From assembly GCA_963978265.1 (NCBI GenBank), contig CAXBQV010000001.1:1-62886 (forward strand): DNA of 62,886 bases. The letters run 5' to 3'. Numbering within the stretch: position 1 is the stretch's first letter; every line of letters starts with the position of its first letter. This DNA comes from JAKALQ01 sp963978265 (GTDB lineage Bacteria; Actinomycetota; Actinomycetes; S36-B12; UBA5976). The notes beneath the pieces are model-generated. The model had not been told where the DNA came from. It saw only the letters and a program-made list of their open reading frames with translations, and ran no database searches. The translations under genes were made by a program, and so were the position numbers. Positions 18,506-28,934 of this stretch are shown one piece after another.

Positions 18506-19935
18506 CAGAGGATCGGTGCCGGCGCGTATGCGGCGTCCTGCGGATAGCGCTCGCACACCGCATTGACTTTGCGAACCACTCCACGTACCTGTGCCTGCGC
18601 TGCGCCGGAGAAGTCGAGCGGCTCGGCGATCATCTGCTGCAACGCGGCCTTCTGCAGCCCGAGCCGCGAGTCGGATGCGAGACGCTCGATGAGATCGTTT
18701 CGGGCCCGCTCGTCCTCACGGAGGTGCAGCGCAACCGCCACCGCGTGCTCCTTGATCGCTTCATGGGCGGTCTCACGGCCGACGCCATTGCGAACAGCGG
18801 CCATCAGCACCTTCGTCGTGGCGAGGAACGGCAAGTTCTGTTCGAGTTCCCGTGTGATGACGGCAGGGAATGCACCGAAGTCGTCGAGCACGGTGATGAA
18901 CGTCTGGAAGAGTCCGTCGATGGCGAAGAACGCGTCTGGAAGTGCGACGCGTCTGACGACGGAGCAGGCGACGTCACCCTCGTTCCACTGTGAACCGGCC
19001 AACTCGGCGGTCATCGACGCGAATCCGCGGAGGATCACAGCGAACCCGTTCACGCGCTCGCAGGAGCGGGTGTTCATCTTGTGCGGCATCGCGGAAGAAC
19101 CGACTTGACCGGGCTTGAATCCTTCGGTCACGAGGTTCTGGCCAGCCATCAGCCGGATCGTGTGCGCCAACGACGACGGCGCCGCCGCGAGTTGCACGAG
19201 CAGCGACGTCACCTCATGGTCGAGTGAACGCGGGTACACCTGTCCAACCGAAGTGAGCACTTCCTCGAAGCCGAGATGCAGTGCGATGCGCTTCTCGAGT
19301 CGCTCCAGTTTGACAGCGTCGCCGTCGAGAAGATCGAGCATGTCCTGCGCAGTGCCGACCGGCCCCTTGATGCCACGGAGCGGGTAGCGGGCGATGAGCT
19401 CTTCCAGTCGGTGGAATGCGACGAGCAACTCGTCGGCGGCGGATGCGAACCGCTTGCCGAGGGTTGTGACCTGCGCCGGAACATTGTGCGAACGTCCGGT
19501 GACCGCAACCGATTCGTACTGCGTTGCCAGCTGTGCCAAACGTGCGAGTGATGCAATCACCTCGGTGCGCACGAGTTTGAGGCCGTTGAGGATCTGCAAC
19601 TGCTCGACGTTCTCGGTGAGATCGCGCGACGTCATGCCCTTGTGGATGTGCTCATGACCCGCGAGTTCATTGAACTCCTCGATACGCGCCTTCACATCGT
19701 GCTTCGTCACGGCTTCGCGCTCAGCGATGGACGGCAGATCGATCATGTCGAGCTTCGCCCGGTACGCGTCGATGACACCCGGAGGGACCTCGATGCCAAG
19801 GTCCTTCTGCGCCTGCAGCACGGCGATCCAAAGTTGGCGTTCGAGTCGCACCTTGTGCTCGGGCGACCAGAGCATCGCCATCTCCAGCGATGCGTACCGG
19901 TTTGCGAGGACGTCGGAAACGCGCGGCTTACCCAT
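18505..19935 (-). CDS. purB: Adenylosuccinate lyase PurB
   Basis: A 476-residue member of the fumarase/aspartase superfamily that cleaves SAICAR and adenylosuccinate. The signature GSSAMPHKMNTRSCE carries the catalytic serine loop, HKGMTSRDLTENVEQ and SHNVPAQVTTLG the substrate His residues. It overlaps purD by eight bases upstream and purC by one downstream. Length and motif placement are normal. Confidence 0.96.
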   Translation of the reverse strand: MGKPRVSDVLANRYASLEMAMLWSPEHKVRLERQLWIAVLQAQKDLGIEVPPGVIDAYRAKLDMIDLPSIAEREAVTKHDVKARIEEFNELAGHEHIHKGMTSRDLTENVEQLQILNGLKLVRTEVIASLARLAQLATQYESVAVTGRSHNVPAQVTTLGKRFASAADELLVAFHRLEELIARYPLRGIKGPVGTAQDMLDLLDGDAVKLERLEKRIALHLGFEEVLTSVGQVYPRSLDHEVTSLLVQLAAAPSSLAHTIRLMAGQNLVTEGFKPGQVGSSAMPHKMNTRSCERVNGFAVILRGFASMTAELAGSQWNEGDVACSVVRRVALPDAFFAIDGLFQTFITVLDDFGAFPAVITRELEQNLPFLATTKVLMAAVRNGVGRETAHEAIKEHAVAVALHLREDERARNDLIERLASDSRLGLQKAALQQMIAEPLDFSGAAQAQVRGVVRKVNAVCERYPQDAAYAPAPIL

Positions 19936-21214
19936 GGTGATCCCCTACCGTGATGCGGCCTTCGAGGGCCGACAGCGCAATGTCCGAGCGATGCTGTTCG
20001 CCGGACCACGAAATCGTTCGGACAGCGGCGTAGGCACGCTCGCGTGCCTGCTCGAGCGAGTCTGCGATCGCCGTCACCGACAGCACCCGACCACCGCTGG
20101 TGACGATGGTGCCGTTCACCCGCTTGGTGCCTGCATGCAGGACGTCGACGTGTGCCATCGCATCCGCTTCGGCAATGCCGCTGATGATGTCGCCCGATCG
20201 GACATCGCCGGGATATCCGGCGGCAGCCATCACAACAGTGAGCGCAGCACCGGTTCGCCACTGCAGCGGCGGTTGCTCGTCGAGCCGACCGATGGCCGAG
20301 CGGTAGAGCAGCTGGCCGAGCGGCGACTTCAACCGTGCGAGGACAACTTGTGTCTCGGGGTCACCGAATCGCGCATTGAACTCGATGACCCGGACCCCGC
20401 GCGCCGTGAGTGCCAGACCTGCGTAGAGCAGGCCCTGGAACGGCGTTCCGCGTTTGCGCATCTCCGTGATGACCGGCATCGCAACGGTGTCGACCACGTC
20501 CTGCACAAGATCGAGCGGCGTCCAATCGAGCGGCGAGTACGCGCCCATCCCACCGGTGTTCGGCCCTTGGTCGTCATCGAACACCCGCTTGAAGTCCTGC
20601 GCCGGTTCGAGGGGCACAACGCGTTCGCCGTCAGAAACAAGGAAGAGCGACACCTCCGGCCCGTCGAGGTACTCCTCGACGACCACTCGACGTTCACCCG
20701 CAGCCAGACACGCGGCAGCGTGATCGAGCGCGGCAGCGCGATCCACGGTCACGATCACGCCTTTGCCCGCGGCGAGGCCGTCGTCCTTCACCACATGCGG
20801 TGCGCCGAATTCGTCGAGTGCAGATGCGACGTCATCGATGGTGCTGCACACACGCGCCTGCGCCGTCGGCACGTCCGCCGCCGTCATGACGTCTTTCGCA
20901 AATGCCTTCGATGCCTCCAGGCGGGCAGCTGCAGCCGATGGACCGAACACTGGAAGTCCGACTGCACGGAGCGCGTCGGCAACACCTGCTGCAAGTGGTG
21001 CCTCGGGACCGATCACGACGAACTCGATGCGATGTTCCGAACAGAGTTCGCGAACCGCAGCGGGGTCGGTGGGTGTCACGTCGACAGTTGGTACGTCGGC
21101 GGCAATACCGGCATTGCCCGGAGCGCACATGACGGAGGTGATCGAGGGATCCTTGAGGAGGGCTCGGACCAGGGCGTGCTCGCGGGCACCGCTACCTAGA
21201 ACGAGGGTTCTCAC
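19928..21214 (-). CDS. purD: Phosphoribosylamine-glycine ligase PurD
   Basis: A 428-residue GAR synthetase of the ATP-grasp fold. It begins with a GTG and MRTLVLGSGAREHAL. The ATP-grasp loop VVKDDGLAAGKGV and the signature GPNTGGMGAYSP are present, with the metal ligands in RFGDPETQ. First gene of the purD-purB-purC-galE run, 32 bases after the aminotransferase. Confidence 0.96.
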   Translation of the reverse strand: MRTLVLGSGAREHALVRALLKDPSITSVMCAPGNAGIAADVPTVDVTPTDPAAVRELCSEHRIEFVVIGPEAPLAAGVADALRAVGLPVFGPSAAAARLEASKAFAKDVMTAADVPTAQARVCSTIDDVASALDEFGAPHVVKDDGLAAGKGVIVTVDRAAALDHAAACLAAGERRVVVEEYLDGPEVSLFLVSDGERVVPLEPAQDFKRVFDDDQGPNTGGMGAYSPLDWTPLDLVQDVVDTVAMPVITEMRKRGTPFQGLLYAGLALTARGVRVIEFNARFGDPETQVVLARLKSPLGQLLYRSAIGRLDEQPPLQWRTGAALTVVMAAAGYPGDVRSGDIISGIAEADAMAHVDVLHAGTKRVNGTIVTSGGRVLSVTAIADSLEQARERAYAAVRTISWSGEQHRSDIALSALEGRITVGDHHG

Positions 21215-21246
21215 GCCCTGATTCTAGTCGGGTGGCGTTTCGGCTC

Positions 21247-22581
21247 TCAGCCCGTGTAGTGCTTGTCCGAGATCGCGAGTACCTCATCGATGATCGCGAG
21301 GCCTTCCTTGGCCTGCACATCGTCGATGATCAACGGCGGCACCACGTTCAGGCGGTTGCCGGAGACGAACGTCATCAGCCCGCGCTTCTTGAGTTCGCCG
21401 GCAATCTCCGCCATCGCCGGCGACGATCCGCCGTAGGGAGCGAGTTCCTCGCGCGTCTTGCGATCCTTCACGAGTTCGAGCACCCAGAAGCAGCCGATAC
21501 CGCGGACATCACCGATGATCGGATGGCGCTCCGCGAGTTCGTGCAGTCCGGGACCGAGCACGGTCGTGCCGATGTGCTTCGCATTCTCGACGATCTTCTC
21601 TTCCTTCATCACGTCGATTGTTGCAACGGCAGCGGCACACGCAAGCGGATGCCCGGAGTAGGTAAGGCCACCGGGGTAGAACTTGTCCTCGAAGTGATCG
21701 GACAGGTCCTTGCTCATGCTGATGCCGCCGAGCGGCACATAGCCCGAGTTCACACCCTTCGCGAAGCAGATGATGTCGGGTTCGACGTTGTAGTTCTTGT
21801 AGGCGAACCATTCGCCGGTGCGACCGAAGCCAGCCATCACCTCATCTGCAATGTAGACAATGTTGTTGTCACGGCAGAGCTTCTGCAGACCCTCGAGGTA
21901 GCCGGGCGGCGGCGGGATGATGCCGGCAGTGCCGATGACGGTCTCGATGATCACCGCTGCGATGGTGCTCGCACCCTCGTACATGATGATGTCCTTGAGG
22001 TGCTGCAGTGCGCGCTCGCCCTCCTCCTCCATCGTCGTCGAATGGAAGTTCGAGCGGTACAGGTACGGGCCCATGAAGTGCACGATCGAGTGCGCGTACT
22101 CGTTCGCCCATCGACGCGGTTCGCCGGTGAGGTTGATCGCGAAGCCAGTGTTGCCGTGGTACGAGCGGTATGCGGCGAGGATCTTGTTCTTGCCGGTCTT
22201 GACGCGTGCGACACGAATCGCATTCTCGACGGCCTCGGCGCCGCCCACGGTGAAGAACACCTTCTTGTGGTTCGCAGGGGCGAGGTCACTGATCCGCTTC
22301 GCGGCTTCTGCGCGCGCGGCATTCGCATGCGAGGGTGCGACCGTGGCGAGTACCGCCACCTGGTCCTGGATGGCCTTCACGACCTTCGGATGCTGATGAC
22401 CGATGTTCGTATTCACCAACTGCGATGAGAAGTCGAGGAAGCGATTGCCGTCGGCATCCCACAGGTGCACACCCTCCGCCCGCTCGATGAGGAGCGGCTT
22501 GACCTGCCCTTGCACCGACCATGAATAGAAGACGTGTTCGCGATCGAGTTCGCTGATGCGCTGGGCTTCGTTTTTGTCCAT
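21247..22581 (-). CDS. Class III (fold type I) aminotransferase
   Basis: A 444-residue PLP-dependent omega-amino acid aminotransferase. PLP residues seen are SYHG (about 140-143), D246 in IADEVMAGFGRTG and the Schiff-base K275 in FAKGVNSGYVPLGG. The family includes taurine, putrescine and beta-alanine aminotransferases; the pattern resembles actinobacterial taurine/omega-amino acid transaminases. The pot importer lies about 9 kb away on the same strand, which makes a diamine a possible substrate, but this is only inference. It sits between purA and purD. Confidence 0.85.
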   Translation of the reverse strand: MDKNEAQRISELDREHVFYSWSVQGQVKPLLIERAEGVHLWDADGNRFLDFSSQLVNTNIGHQHPKVVKAIQDQVAVLATVAPSHANAARAEAAKRISDLAPANHKKVFFTVGGAEAVENAIRVARVKTGKNKILAAYRSYHGNTGFAINLTGEPRRWANEYAHSIVHFMGPYLYRSNFHSTTMEEEGERALQHLKDIIMYEGASTIAAVIIETVIGTAGIIPPPPGYLEGLQKLCRDNNIVYIADEVMAGFGRTGEWFAYKNYNVEPDIICFAKGVNSGYVPLGGISMSKDLSDHFEDKFYPGGLTYSGHPLACAAAVATIDVMKEEKIVENAKHIGTTVLGPGLHELAERHPIIGDVRGIGCFWVLELVKDRKTREELAPYGGSSPAMAEIAGELKKRGLMTFVSGNRLNVVPPLIIDDVQAKEGLAIIDEVLAISDKHYTG

Positions 22582-22665
22582 CGGGACCTCCGCGGACGAG
22601 CCTACGGACGACGTCGAAACCGCTACAGGGACCGATGGATTCCCGTCGGCAAAAGGTTGGTTTCG

Positions 22666-23952
<1,287 letters not shown>

Positions 23953-24026
23953 CGTCGGTTGCCTTTCGTCCAGCAACCGCCAAGCCGGCGTTTGCCAGCA
24001 GAGTCTACCCGCGAAGTCGACCAGCA

Positions 24027-24054
24027 GAAAGGGCGCCCCGAAGGACGCCCTTTC
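24027..24054 (-). terminator. Terminator after fba
   Basis: Minus strand hairpin with 12-bp arms (GAAAGGGCGTCC and GGGCGCCCTTTC, one T-G wobble) closed by a TTCG tetraloop. It starts 13 bases past the fba stop. Its stem is very stable; there is no long T run beyond the stem. Confidence 0.75.
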
Positions 24055-24066
24055 GCAACGAATGTG

Positions 24067-25089
24067 CTACTTCATCTTGGTGCCGGTGGAGCGCAGGTCC
24101 GCACAGGCTGTGACGACACGGGCCGCCATGCCCTTCTCGGCTGCCTTGCCCCACGCGCGCGGGTCGTACATCTTCTTGTTGCCGACTTCGCCGTCGATCT
24201 TCAGCACACCGTCGTAGTTCCTGAACATGTGCTCGACGACCGGACGCGTGAATGCGTACTGCGTATCGGTATCGATGTTCATCTTCACGACGCCGTGATC
24301 GAGCGCTTCGCGAATTTCCGAGAGCAGCGAACCCGAACCGCCGTGGAACACGAGATCCATGAACTTGTGCTTACCGGTCTTCTGCTCGACGGCATCCTGC
24401 AGGTCCTTCAGGATCGACGGGGTGAGAACCACATTGCCGGGCTTGTAGACGCCGTGCACGTTACCGAATGTGGCGGCGACCATGTAGCGACCGCGTTCGC
24501 CGAGACCGAGCTTTGCAACGGTTGCGAGCGCATCTTCCGGCGTCGAGAACAGCTTCGCGTCGTGCTTCGCCTCGATGCCGTCCTCCTCGCCACCGACGAC
24601 ACCGATTTCGATTTCAAGGATGGTCTTCGCGGCGGCGCACTTGTCGAGCATTTCGTCGGCGATGGCGAGGTTCTGGTCCATCGGCACGGCGGAACCGTCC
24701 CACATGTGCGACTGGAACAGTGGGTTCTTGCCAGCCTTCACGCGGTCGGCCGACACCTGCACGAGCGGACGCATGAACCCGTCGAGCTTCTCCAGCGGGC
24801 AGTGGTCGGTGTGGAGTGCGATGTTCACGTTGTACTTGGCCGCGACGACATGTGCGAACTCGGCGAGCGCAACGGCGCCGGTCACCATGTCCTTGACGGT
24901 CTGGCCCGATGCGTATTCGGCGCCGCCCCATGAGAACTGCACGATGCCGTCCGACTCAGCCTCCGCAAAGCCCTGGATCGCGGCGACAATCGTCTGCGAC
25001 GACGAGCAGTTGATGGCGGGGTATGCGAACTTGCCGGCCTTGGCACGATCGAGCATTTCCGCGTAGACCTCGGGGGTGGCGATAGGCAT
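24067..25089 (-). CDS. fba: Class II fructose-bisphosphate aldolase
   Basis: A 340-residue zinc aldolase of glycolysis and gluconeogenesis. Zinc and substrate motifs seen are ALHTDHCPLEKLDG (catalytic Asp and zinc His), EIEIGVVGGEEDG, TFGNVHGVY, FHGGSGS and VKMNIDTDTQYAF. The longer subclass (about 340 residues) is typical of actinobacteria. Monocistronic: a terminator follows and an MFS gene precedes it by 66 bases. Confidence 0.96.
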   Translation of the reverse strand: MPIATPEVYAEMLDRAKAGKFAYPAINCSSSQTIVAAIQGFAEAESDGIVQFSWGGAEYASGQTVKDMVTGAVALAEFAHVVAAKYNVNIALHTDHCPLEKLDGFMRPLVQVSADRVKAGKNPLFQSHMWDGSAVPMDQNLAIADEMLDKCAAAKTILEIEIGVVGGEEDGIEAKHDAKLFSTPEDALATVAKLGLGERGRYMVAATFGNVHGVYKPGNVVLTPSILKDLQDAVEQKTGKHKFMDLVFHGGSGSLLSEIREALDHGVVKMNIDTDTQYAFTRPVVEHMFRNYDGVLKIDGEVGNKKMYDPRAWGKAAEKGMAARVVTACADLRSTGTKMK

Positions 25090-25155
25090 GGAGACTCCTC
25101 AGGTGGGCGAACGGCGTCATCCTTTCATGCCGCCAACCCGACCGGTAAACCGCCC

Positions 25156-26394
25156 TTAGGCCCCTTCTGTCGCGGGCTCGGGGTCGATCCACCGCAGTTC
25201 GCGCACCTCGCGCTCGAGCAGTGGGAGGGCCAGCATCACCAGGGTGATGACGGCGGAGCCCAGGAGCACCGTCGACACCCCATGTGCGGCGATCAAGGGA
25301 CCGGCGACCGCCAGTCCAACCGGGCCGAACAGCAGCGAACCCATCGCATCGAAGGCGCTGACGCGCGACAGCGACTCGCGCGGAATGTGTGTCTGCAGCG
25401 CAGTTCCCCAATTGACGCCCCACTGCTCGAAGCTGATGCCGACGAGGAACGCACCGAGCGCCAGGATCCACACGGGATACGACTTCGACATCAACCAGAA
25501 CTGCAACGGCATCGACAACGACACCGCCAAACAGAACACGAGCGGCCGTTGTGGCTTGTACTTCGTCGCGATCAGTGCGCCCACCAGGAAGCCGATCGCA
25601 TACAGGGTCTGCACGATGGAGTAGTCGGCCGCACCGTTGAACTGCTCCTTGAAGAGCACCGGACCGGAGACATCGAAACCGGCACGCATACAGGCAACGA
25701 TCACGGAGAAGGCGGCAACGACAACCCACACCCACCGGAACGACATGAACGTACCGAAGCCGTGCAGGAGATCCCCTACCACCGACTGACCTGATGGCGG
25801 GGTCCGCGGCGTCAACGTCCGCAGCGTCCACACGAGCGCACCTGCGACAACAAAACTGACACCGTCGATGAACAGTGCCCAGCCCGGACCTGCGACCGTC
25901 ACAAGCGCACCGGCGATCGCCGCACCGAAGATCATGCCGCCGTTGTTCGCAATCGCGAGCACGGCGTTCGCGCGATTCCAGTCCTCCTGCTTGATGATCG
26001 CCGGCACGATGCCCGGGAAGGCCGGCCACCAGATGGCCGCGAGGATGCCGAAGATCGCATGATTGATGGCGATCAACTGCCACGTGGCGGTGCCGGTGAT
26101 GAAGAGGATGCCCTGTGCCATCACGAAGATGCTGCCGATCAGGTCGGTGATCGCAACGAGTGCCGCGCGCGGATAGCGATCGGCGATCACACCGCCGAAC
26201 GGCAGCATCACGACGATCGTGATCGCCTGTCCGGTGAGGACATAGCCGAGTTCCTTCGCACTTGCACCGGGCAGCTCAAGAATGCCGAAAGAAAGGGCAA
26301 TCGGCGCCATGCCGTTGCCGATGTTCGAAATGATCCGCGCGAACCAGAGTGCGCGAAACCGCGTGTTCGAGAACAGTTCGACGATGTCACGCAT
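25156..26394 (-). CDS. MFS transporter
   Basis: A 412-residue major facilitator protein with about 12 hydrophobic segments. The loop FGGVIADRYPRAALV is the motif-A-like segment between helices 2 and 3. The start at 26394 (MRDIVELFSNTRFRALW) is preferred over six extra codons. The family pattern is that of the MFS_3 / enterobactin exporter-like efflux group, but the substrate cannot be told. Divergent from the DedA gene, 37 bases away. Confidence 0.85.
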   Translation of the reverse strand: MRDIVELFSNTRFRALWFARIISNIGNGMAPIALSFGILELPGASAKELGYVLTGQAITIVVMLPFGGVIADRYPRAALVAITDLIGSIFVMAQGILFITGTATWQLIAINHAIFGILAAIWWPAFPGIVPAIIKQEDWNRANAVLAIANNGGMIFGAAIAGALVTVAGPGWALFIDGVSFVVAGALVWTLRTLTPRTPPSGQSVVGDLLHGFGTFMSFRWVWVVVAAFSVIVACMRAGFDVSGPVLFKEQFNGAADYSIVQTLYAIGFLVGALIATKYKPQRPLVFCLAVSLSMPLQFWLMSKSYPVWILALGAFLVGISFEQWGVNWGTALQTHIPRESLSRVSAFDAMGSLLFGPVGLAVAGPLIAAHGVSTVLLGSAVITLVMLALPLLEREVRELRWIDPEPATEGA

Positions 26395-26431
26395 GCGAGG
26401 AGCCTGCCACATTCGCCGCTAGGCTCGTCGC

Positions 26432-27061
26432 ATGCTTGCGCTCGTGCCGTCGTGGCTCACTGCCGATGGACTCATCTCGTTCTTCGGCGACTGGGCGATG
26501 TGGGGCGTCGCACTCATCATCTTCATCGAATGCGGACTGCTCGTCGGTGTCGTGCTTCCGGGGGATTCACTACTCTTCGGCGTCGGCATGCTCATCGCCA
26601 CCGACGTGATCAATGCACCGATCTGGCTTGCCTGCCTGGTGCTCACGACTGCGGCAATCACGGGCAACATCGTTGGCTACCAAGTCGGGAAATCACTCGG
26701 CCCGAAGCTCTTCACCACGAAATCACGACTCTTCAAGCTCGAATACGTCACCAGAACCGAGGCATTCTTCGAGCGCTATGGCAACCGCGCCATCGTGTTC
26801 GCGCGTTTCGTGCCGGTCGTCCGTTCCGTGATCACCGCACTGGCAGGTGTCGGACATATGGACCGCGCCCGCTATCTCAAGTTCACCACGATCGGTGGCG
26901 TCATCTGGGGAACCGGAGTCACACTCACCGGCTTCTTCCTCGGCAGCGTGCAGTTCATCCACGACAACCTCGAGGTCGCACTCGTCATCATCGTGATCGT
27001 GAGTTGGATTCCGCTGCTGCTCGAGGGTTACCGAATCAAGCGGGATTCGGCCGCTCGTTAG
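26432..27061 (+). CDS. DedA family membrane protein
   Basis: A 209-residue DedA (SNARE-associated/VTT domain) protein. Features are IECGLLVGVVLPGDSLLF and the conserved FFERYGNRAIVFARFVPVVR with its essential Arg residues. Family members flip undecaprenyl phosphate or phosphatidylethanolamine across the inner membrane. Divergent from the MFS gene; its stop overlaps the folD stop by four bases in convergent orientation. Confidence 0.92.
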   Translation: MLALVPSWLTADGLISFFGDWAMWGVALIIFIECGLLVGVVLPGDSLLFGVGMLIATDVINAPIWLACLVLTTAAITGNIVGYQVGKSLGPKLFTTKSRLFKLEYVTRTEAFFERYGNRAIVFARFVPVVRSVITALAGVGHMDRARYLKFTTIGGVIWGTGVTLTGFFLGSVQFIHDNLEVALVIIVIVSWIPLLLEGYRIKRDSAAR

Positions 27062-27915
27062 CGGTGCTTGAGCTGCCGCTCAGCTGCTTCCACCACGTTC
27101 GCAACCAGCATGGCGCGCGTCATCGGTCCGGTGCCGCCCGGCATCGGCGCGAGGTGGCCCGCCACCTCCCGCACATCCGGATGGACGTCGCCGAGCAGGC
27201 CGGCGTCGGTCCGGGTGATGCCGACGTCGAGCACGGCGGCGCCCGGCTTCACCATGTCCGGTGTCAGCATGTGCGGAACACCGGCGGCCATGACAACGAT
27301 GTCGGCGCGCTTCGTGTGGAAGGCAAGATCACGGGTGCCCGTGTGGCACAGGGTCACCGTTGCGTTCTCGCTGCGTCGCGTCAGGAGCAGACCGAGTGGT
27401 CGGCCGACCGTGATCCCACGACCGACAACGGCCACTTCCGCGCCGCTGATGTTCACGTTGTAACGACGAAGCAGTTCGACAATGCCCGCAGGAGTGCACG
27501 GCAGTGGCGCTTCGATACCGAGCACGAGCCGCCCGAGGTTCACGGGGTGCAGGCCGTCGGCATCCTTCGCCGGATCGATGGCTTCGAGTGCTGCGTCGGC
27601 GTCCAAACCCTTCGGAAGCGGCAGCTGGACGATGTATCCGGTGCACGTGGGGTTTGCGTTCAGTTCCTTCAGACTGGCCATGACCTCGGCCTGTGTTGCG
27701 GTGGCCGGGAGATCGACGCGCACGGATTCGATGCCGACTTCGTGGCAGTCGCGGTGCTTGCCTGCAACGTACGAATGGGAGCCGGGGTCGTCGCCCACGA
27801 GCACGGTGCCGAGTCCGGGATGGATACCAGCGGCCTTCAACACCGCCACCCGCTCTGCAAGCTCGGCCTTGATGGCGGCAGCGGTCGCCTTGCCGTCCAG
27901 AATGATTGCGGACAT
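27058..27915 (-). CDS. folD: Bifunctional methylene-THF dehydrogenase / methenyl-THF cyclohydrolase FolD
   Basis: A 285-residue FolD that makes 10-formyl-THF, the one-carbon donor used by PurN and PurH nearby. The catalytic Tyr49 and Lys53 lie in SYVAGKHRDC. The cofactor fold has VVGRGITVGRPLGLLL, and PMPGGTGPMTRAML ends the domain. The ATG at 27915 overlaps the stop of the upstream YdcZ-like gene (TGATG). A far longer frame upstream is a shadow of that gene. Confidence 0.96.
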   Translation of the reverse strand: MSAIILDGKATAAAIKAELAERVAVLKAAGIHPGLGTVLVGDDPGSHSYVAGKHRDCHEVGIESVRVDLPATATQAEVMASLKELNANPTCTGYIVQLPLPKGLDADAALEAIDPAKDADGLHPVNLGRLVLGIEAPLPCTPAGIVELLRRYNVNISGAEVAVVGRGITVGRPLGLLLTRRSENATVTLCHTGTRDLAFHTKRADIVVMAAGVPHMLTPDMVKPGAAVLDVGITRTDAGLLGDVHPDVREVAGHLAPMPGGTGPMTRAMLVANVVEAAERQLKHR

Positions 27916-28934
27916 CACAACTCCTCGTCGTCGGGCCCGACCGTAGCGCGAACCGGACGACGCGCAACACCGACCAAAATACCCAAAAGGCTGAGGGCGA
28001 CACCTGCGTAGATATGTGGTCCGAGTTCGATGCCGGGAGTGGGGGCCAGCAGGTCGAGCAGCAGCGACGAGGCAAGCTGTCCACCAACACTGAGTGCCGT
28101 CAGCAGGAGCACGCTGATCCGTTGCGCCACGACGTTCGCAATCGCGATGTACACGACGCCGACAGCGCCGCCGGTGTACATCCACCAGTTGTGCCGGGGC
28201 AGCGCAACGATCTCCTGACCACCAAGCGCGGTGATGAACAGCGCGGTGAACAGCAGGATGCACCCCATCATGAAGTTCCACCACGTGGTGGCGAACGAAT
28301 GCTGGGCATAGTCGTTCACATGCGCGTTGAGTGCGCGCTGCACCGAAACTCCTCCACCGACCAGCAGACCGAGGACCGGTGCCAAGAGTGACGACGACGG
28401 CATCGTGATCCGGTCCGAGACGGACACGCCGACCGCGATCACGGTGATGAGGCCGGTGATCGCCCGTTGGGCGGTGATGTGGTGCGTGATTCCTGCGCGC
28501 AGCCCAATGCGATCAACGATCATCGACGCAGCGGTCTGTCCACCGATAGTCGCAACGGAGAACAGCGCGACACCCACGAGTGGAACCGAGTACGCCTGCA
28601 CGATCACGAAGATCGCACCCAGCATGCCGCCGATGGTGTGCCAGCGCGGCAATCGCCGCGCACGAGCCGTTGCCGGGATCCGGCGCACCGCATCCCGCAT
28701 TGGTCTCGACGCCAATGCCATCAGGATCAGGAAGAGGAAACCGCTACCGAACGAGACGCAGGCGGTTTCGATCGCATTACCGAGTTCGTGGGAGAGCTGT
28801 CCGTTCGCGCGCGACTGCAGGGAGATGATGCTGCCGGACACGACGGCCAGCGCGATCGTGCCCGGCGTCGCGTGGTGTCGATCAGTGGAAGAAATGACGA
28901 GTCCCGGTGAAGTACATCGAGATTCCGGCTGCAT
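27915..28934 (-). CDS. DMT-superfamily (YdcZ/DUF606-like) membrane transporter
   Basis: A 339-residue protein with about ten hydrophobic helices in two repeats. GNAIETACVSFGSGFLFL and GAIFVIVQAYSVPLVGVALFSVATIGGQ are typical of the YdcZ (DUF606) branch of the drug/metabolite transporter superfamily. The ATG at 28934 overlaps the purH 3' end by 53 bases, which is long; a later start cannot be excluded but would cut the first helix. The stop overlaps the folD start. Confidence 0.82.
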   Translation of the reverse strand: MQPESRCTSPGLVISSTDRHHATPGTIALAVVSGSIISLQSRANGQLSHELGNAIETACVSFGSGFLFLILMALASRPMRDAVRRIPATARARRLPRWHTIGGMLGAIFVIVQAYSVPLVGVALFSVATIGGQTAASMIVDRIGLRAGITHHITAQRAITGLITVIAVGVSVSDRITMPSSSLLAPVLGLLVGGGVSVQRALNAHVNDYAQHSFATTWWNFMMGCILLFTALFITALGGQEIVALPRHNWWMYTGGAVGVVYIAIANVVAQRISVLLLTALSVGGQLASSLLLDLLAPTPGIELGPHIYAGVALSLLGILVGVARRPVRATVGPDDEEL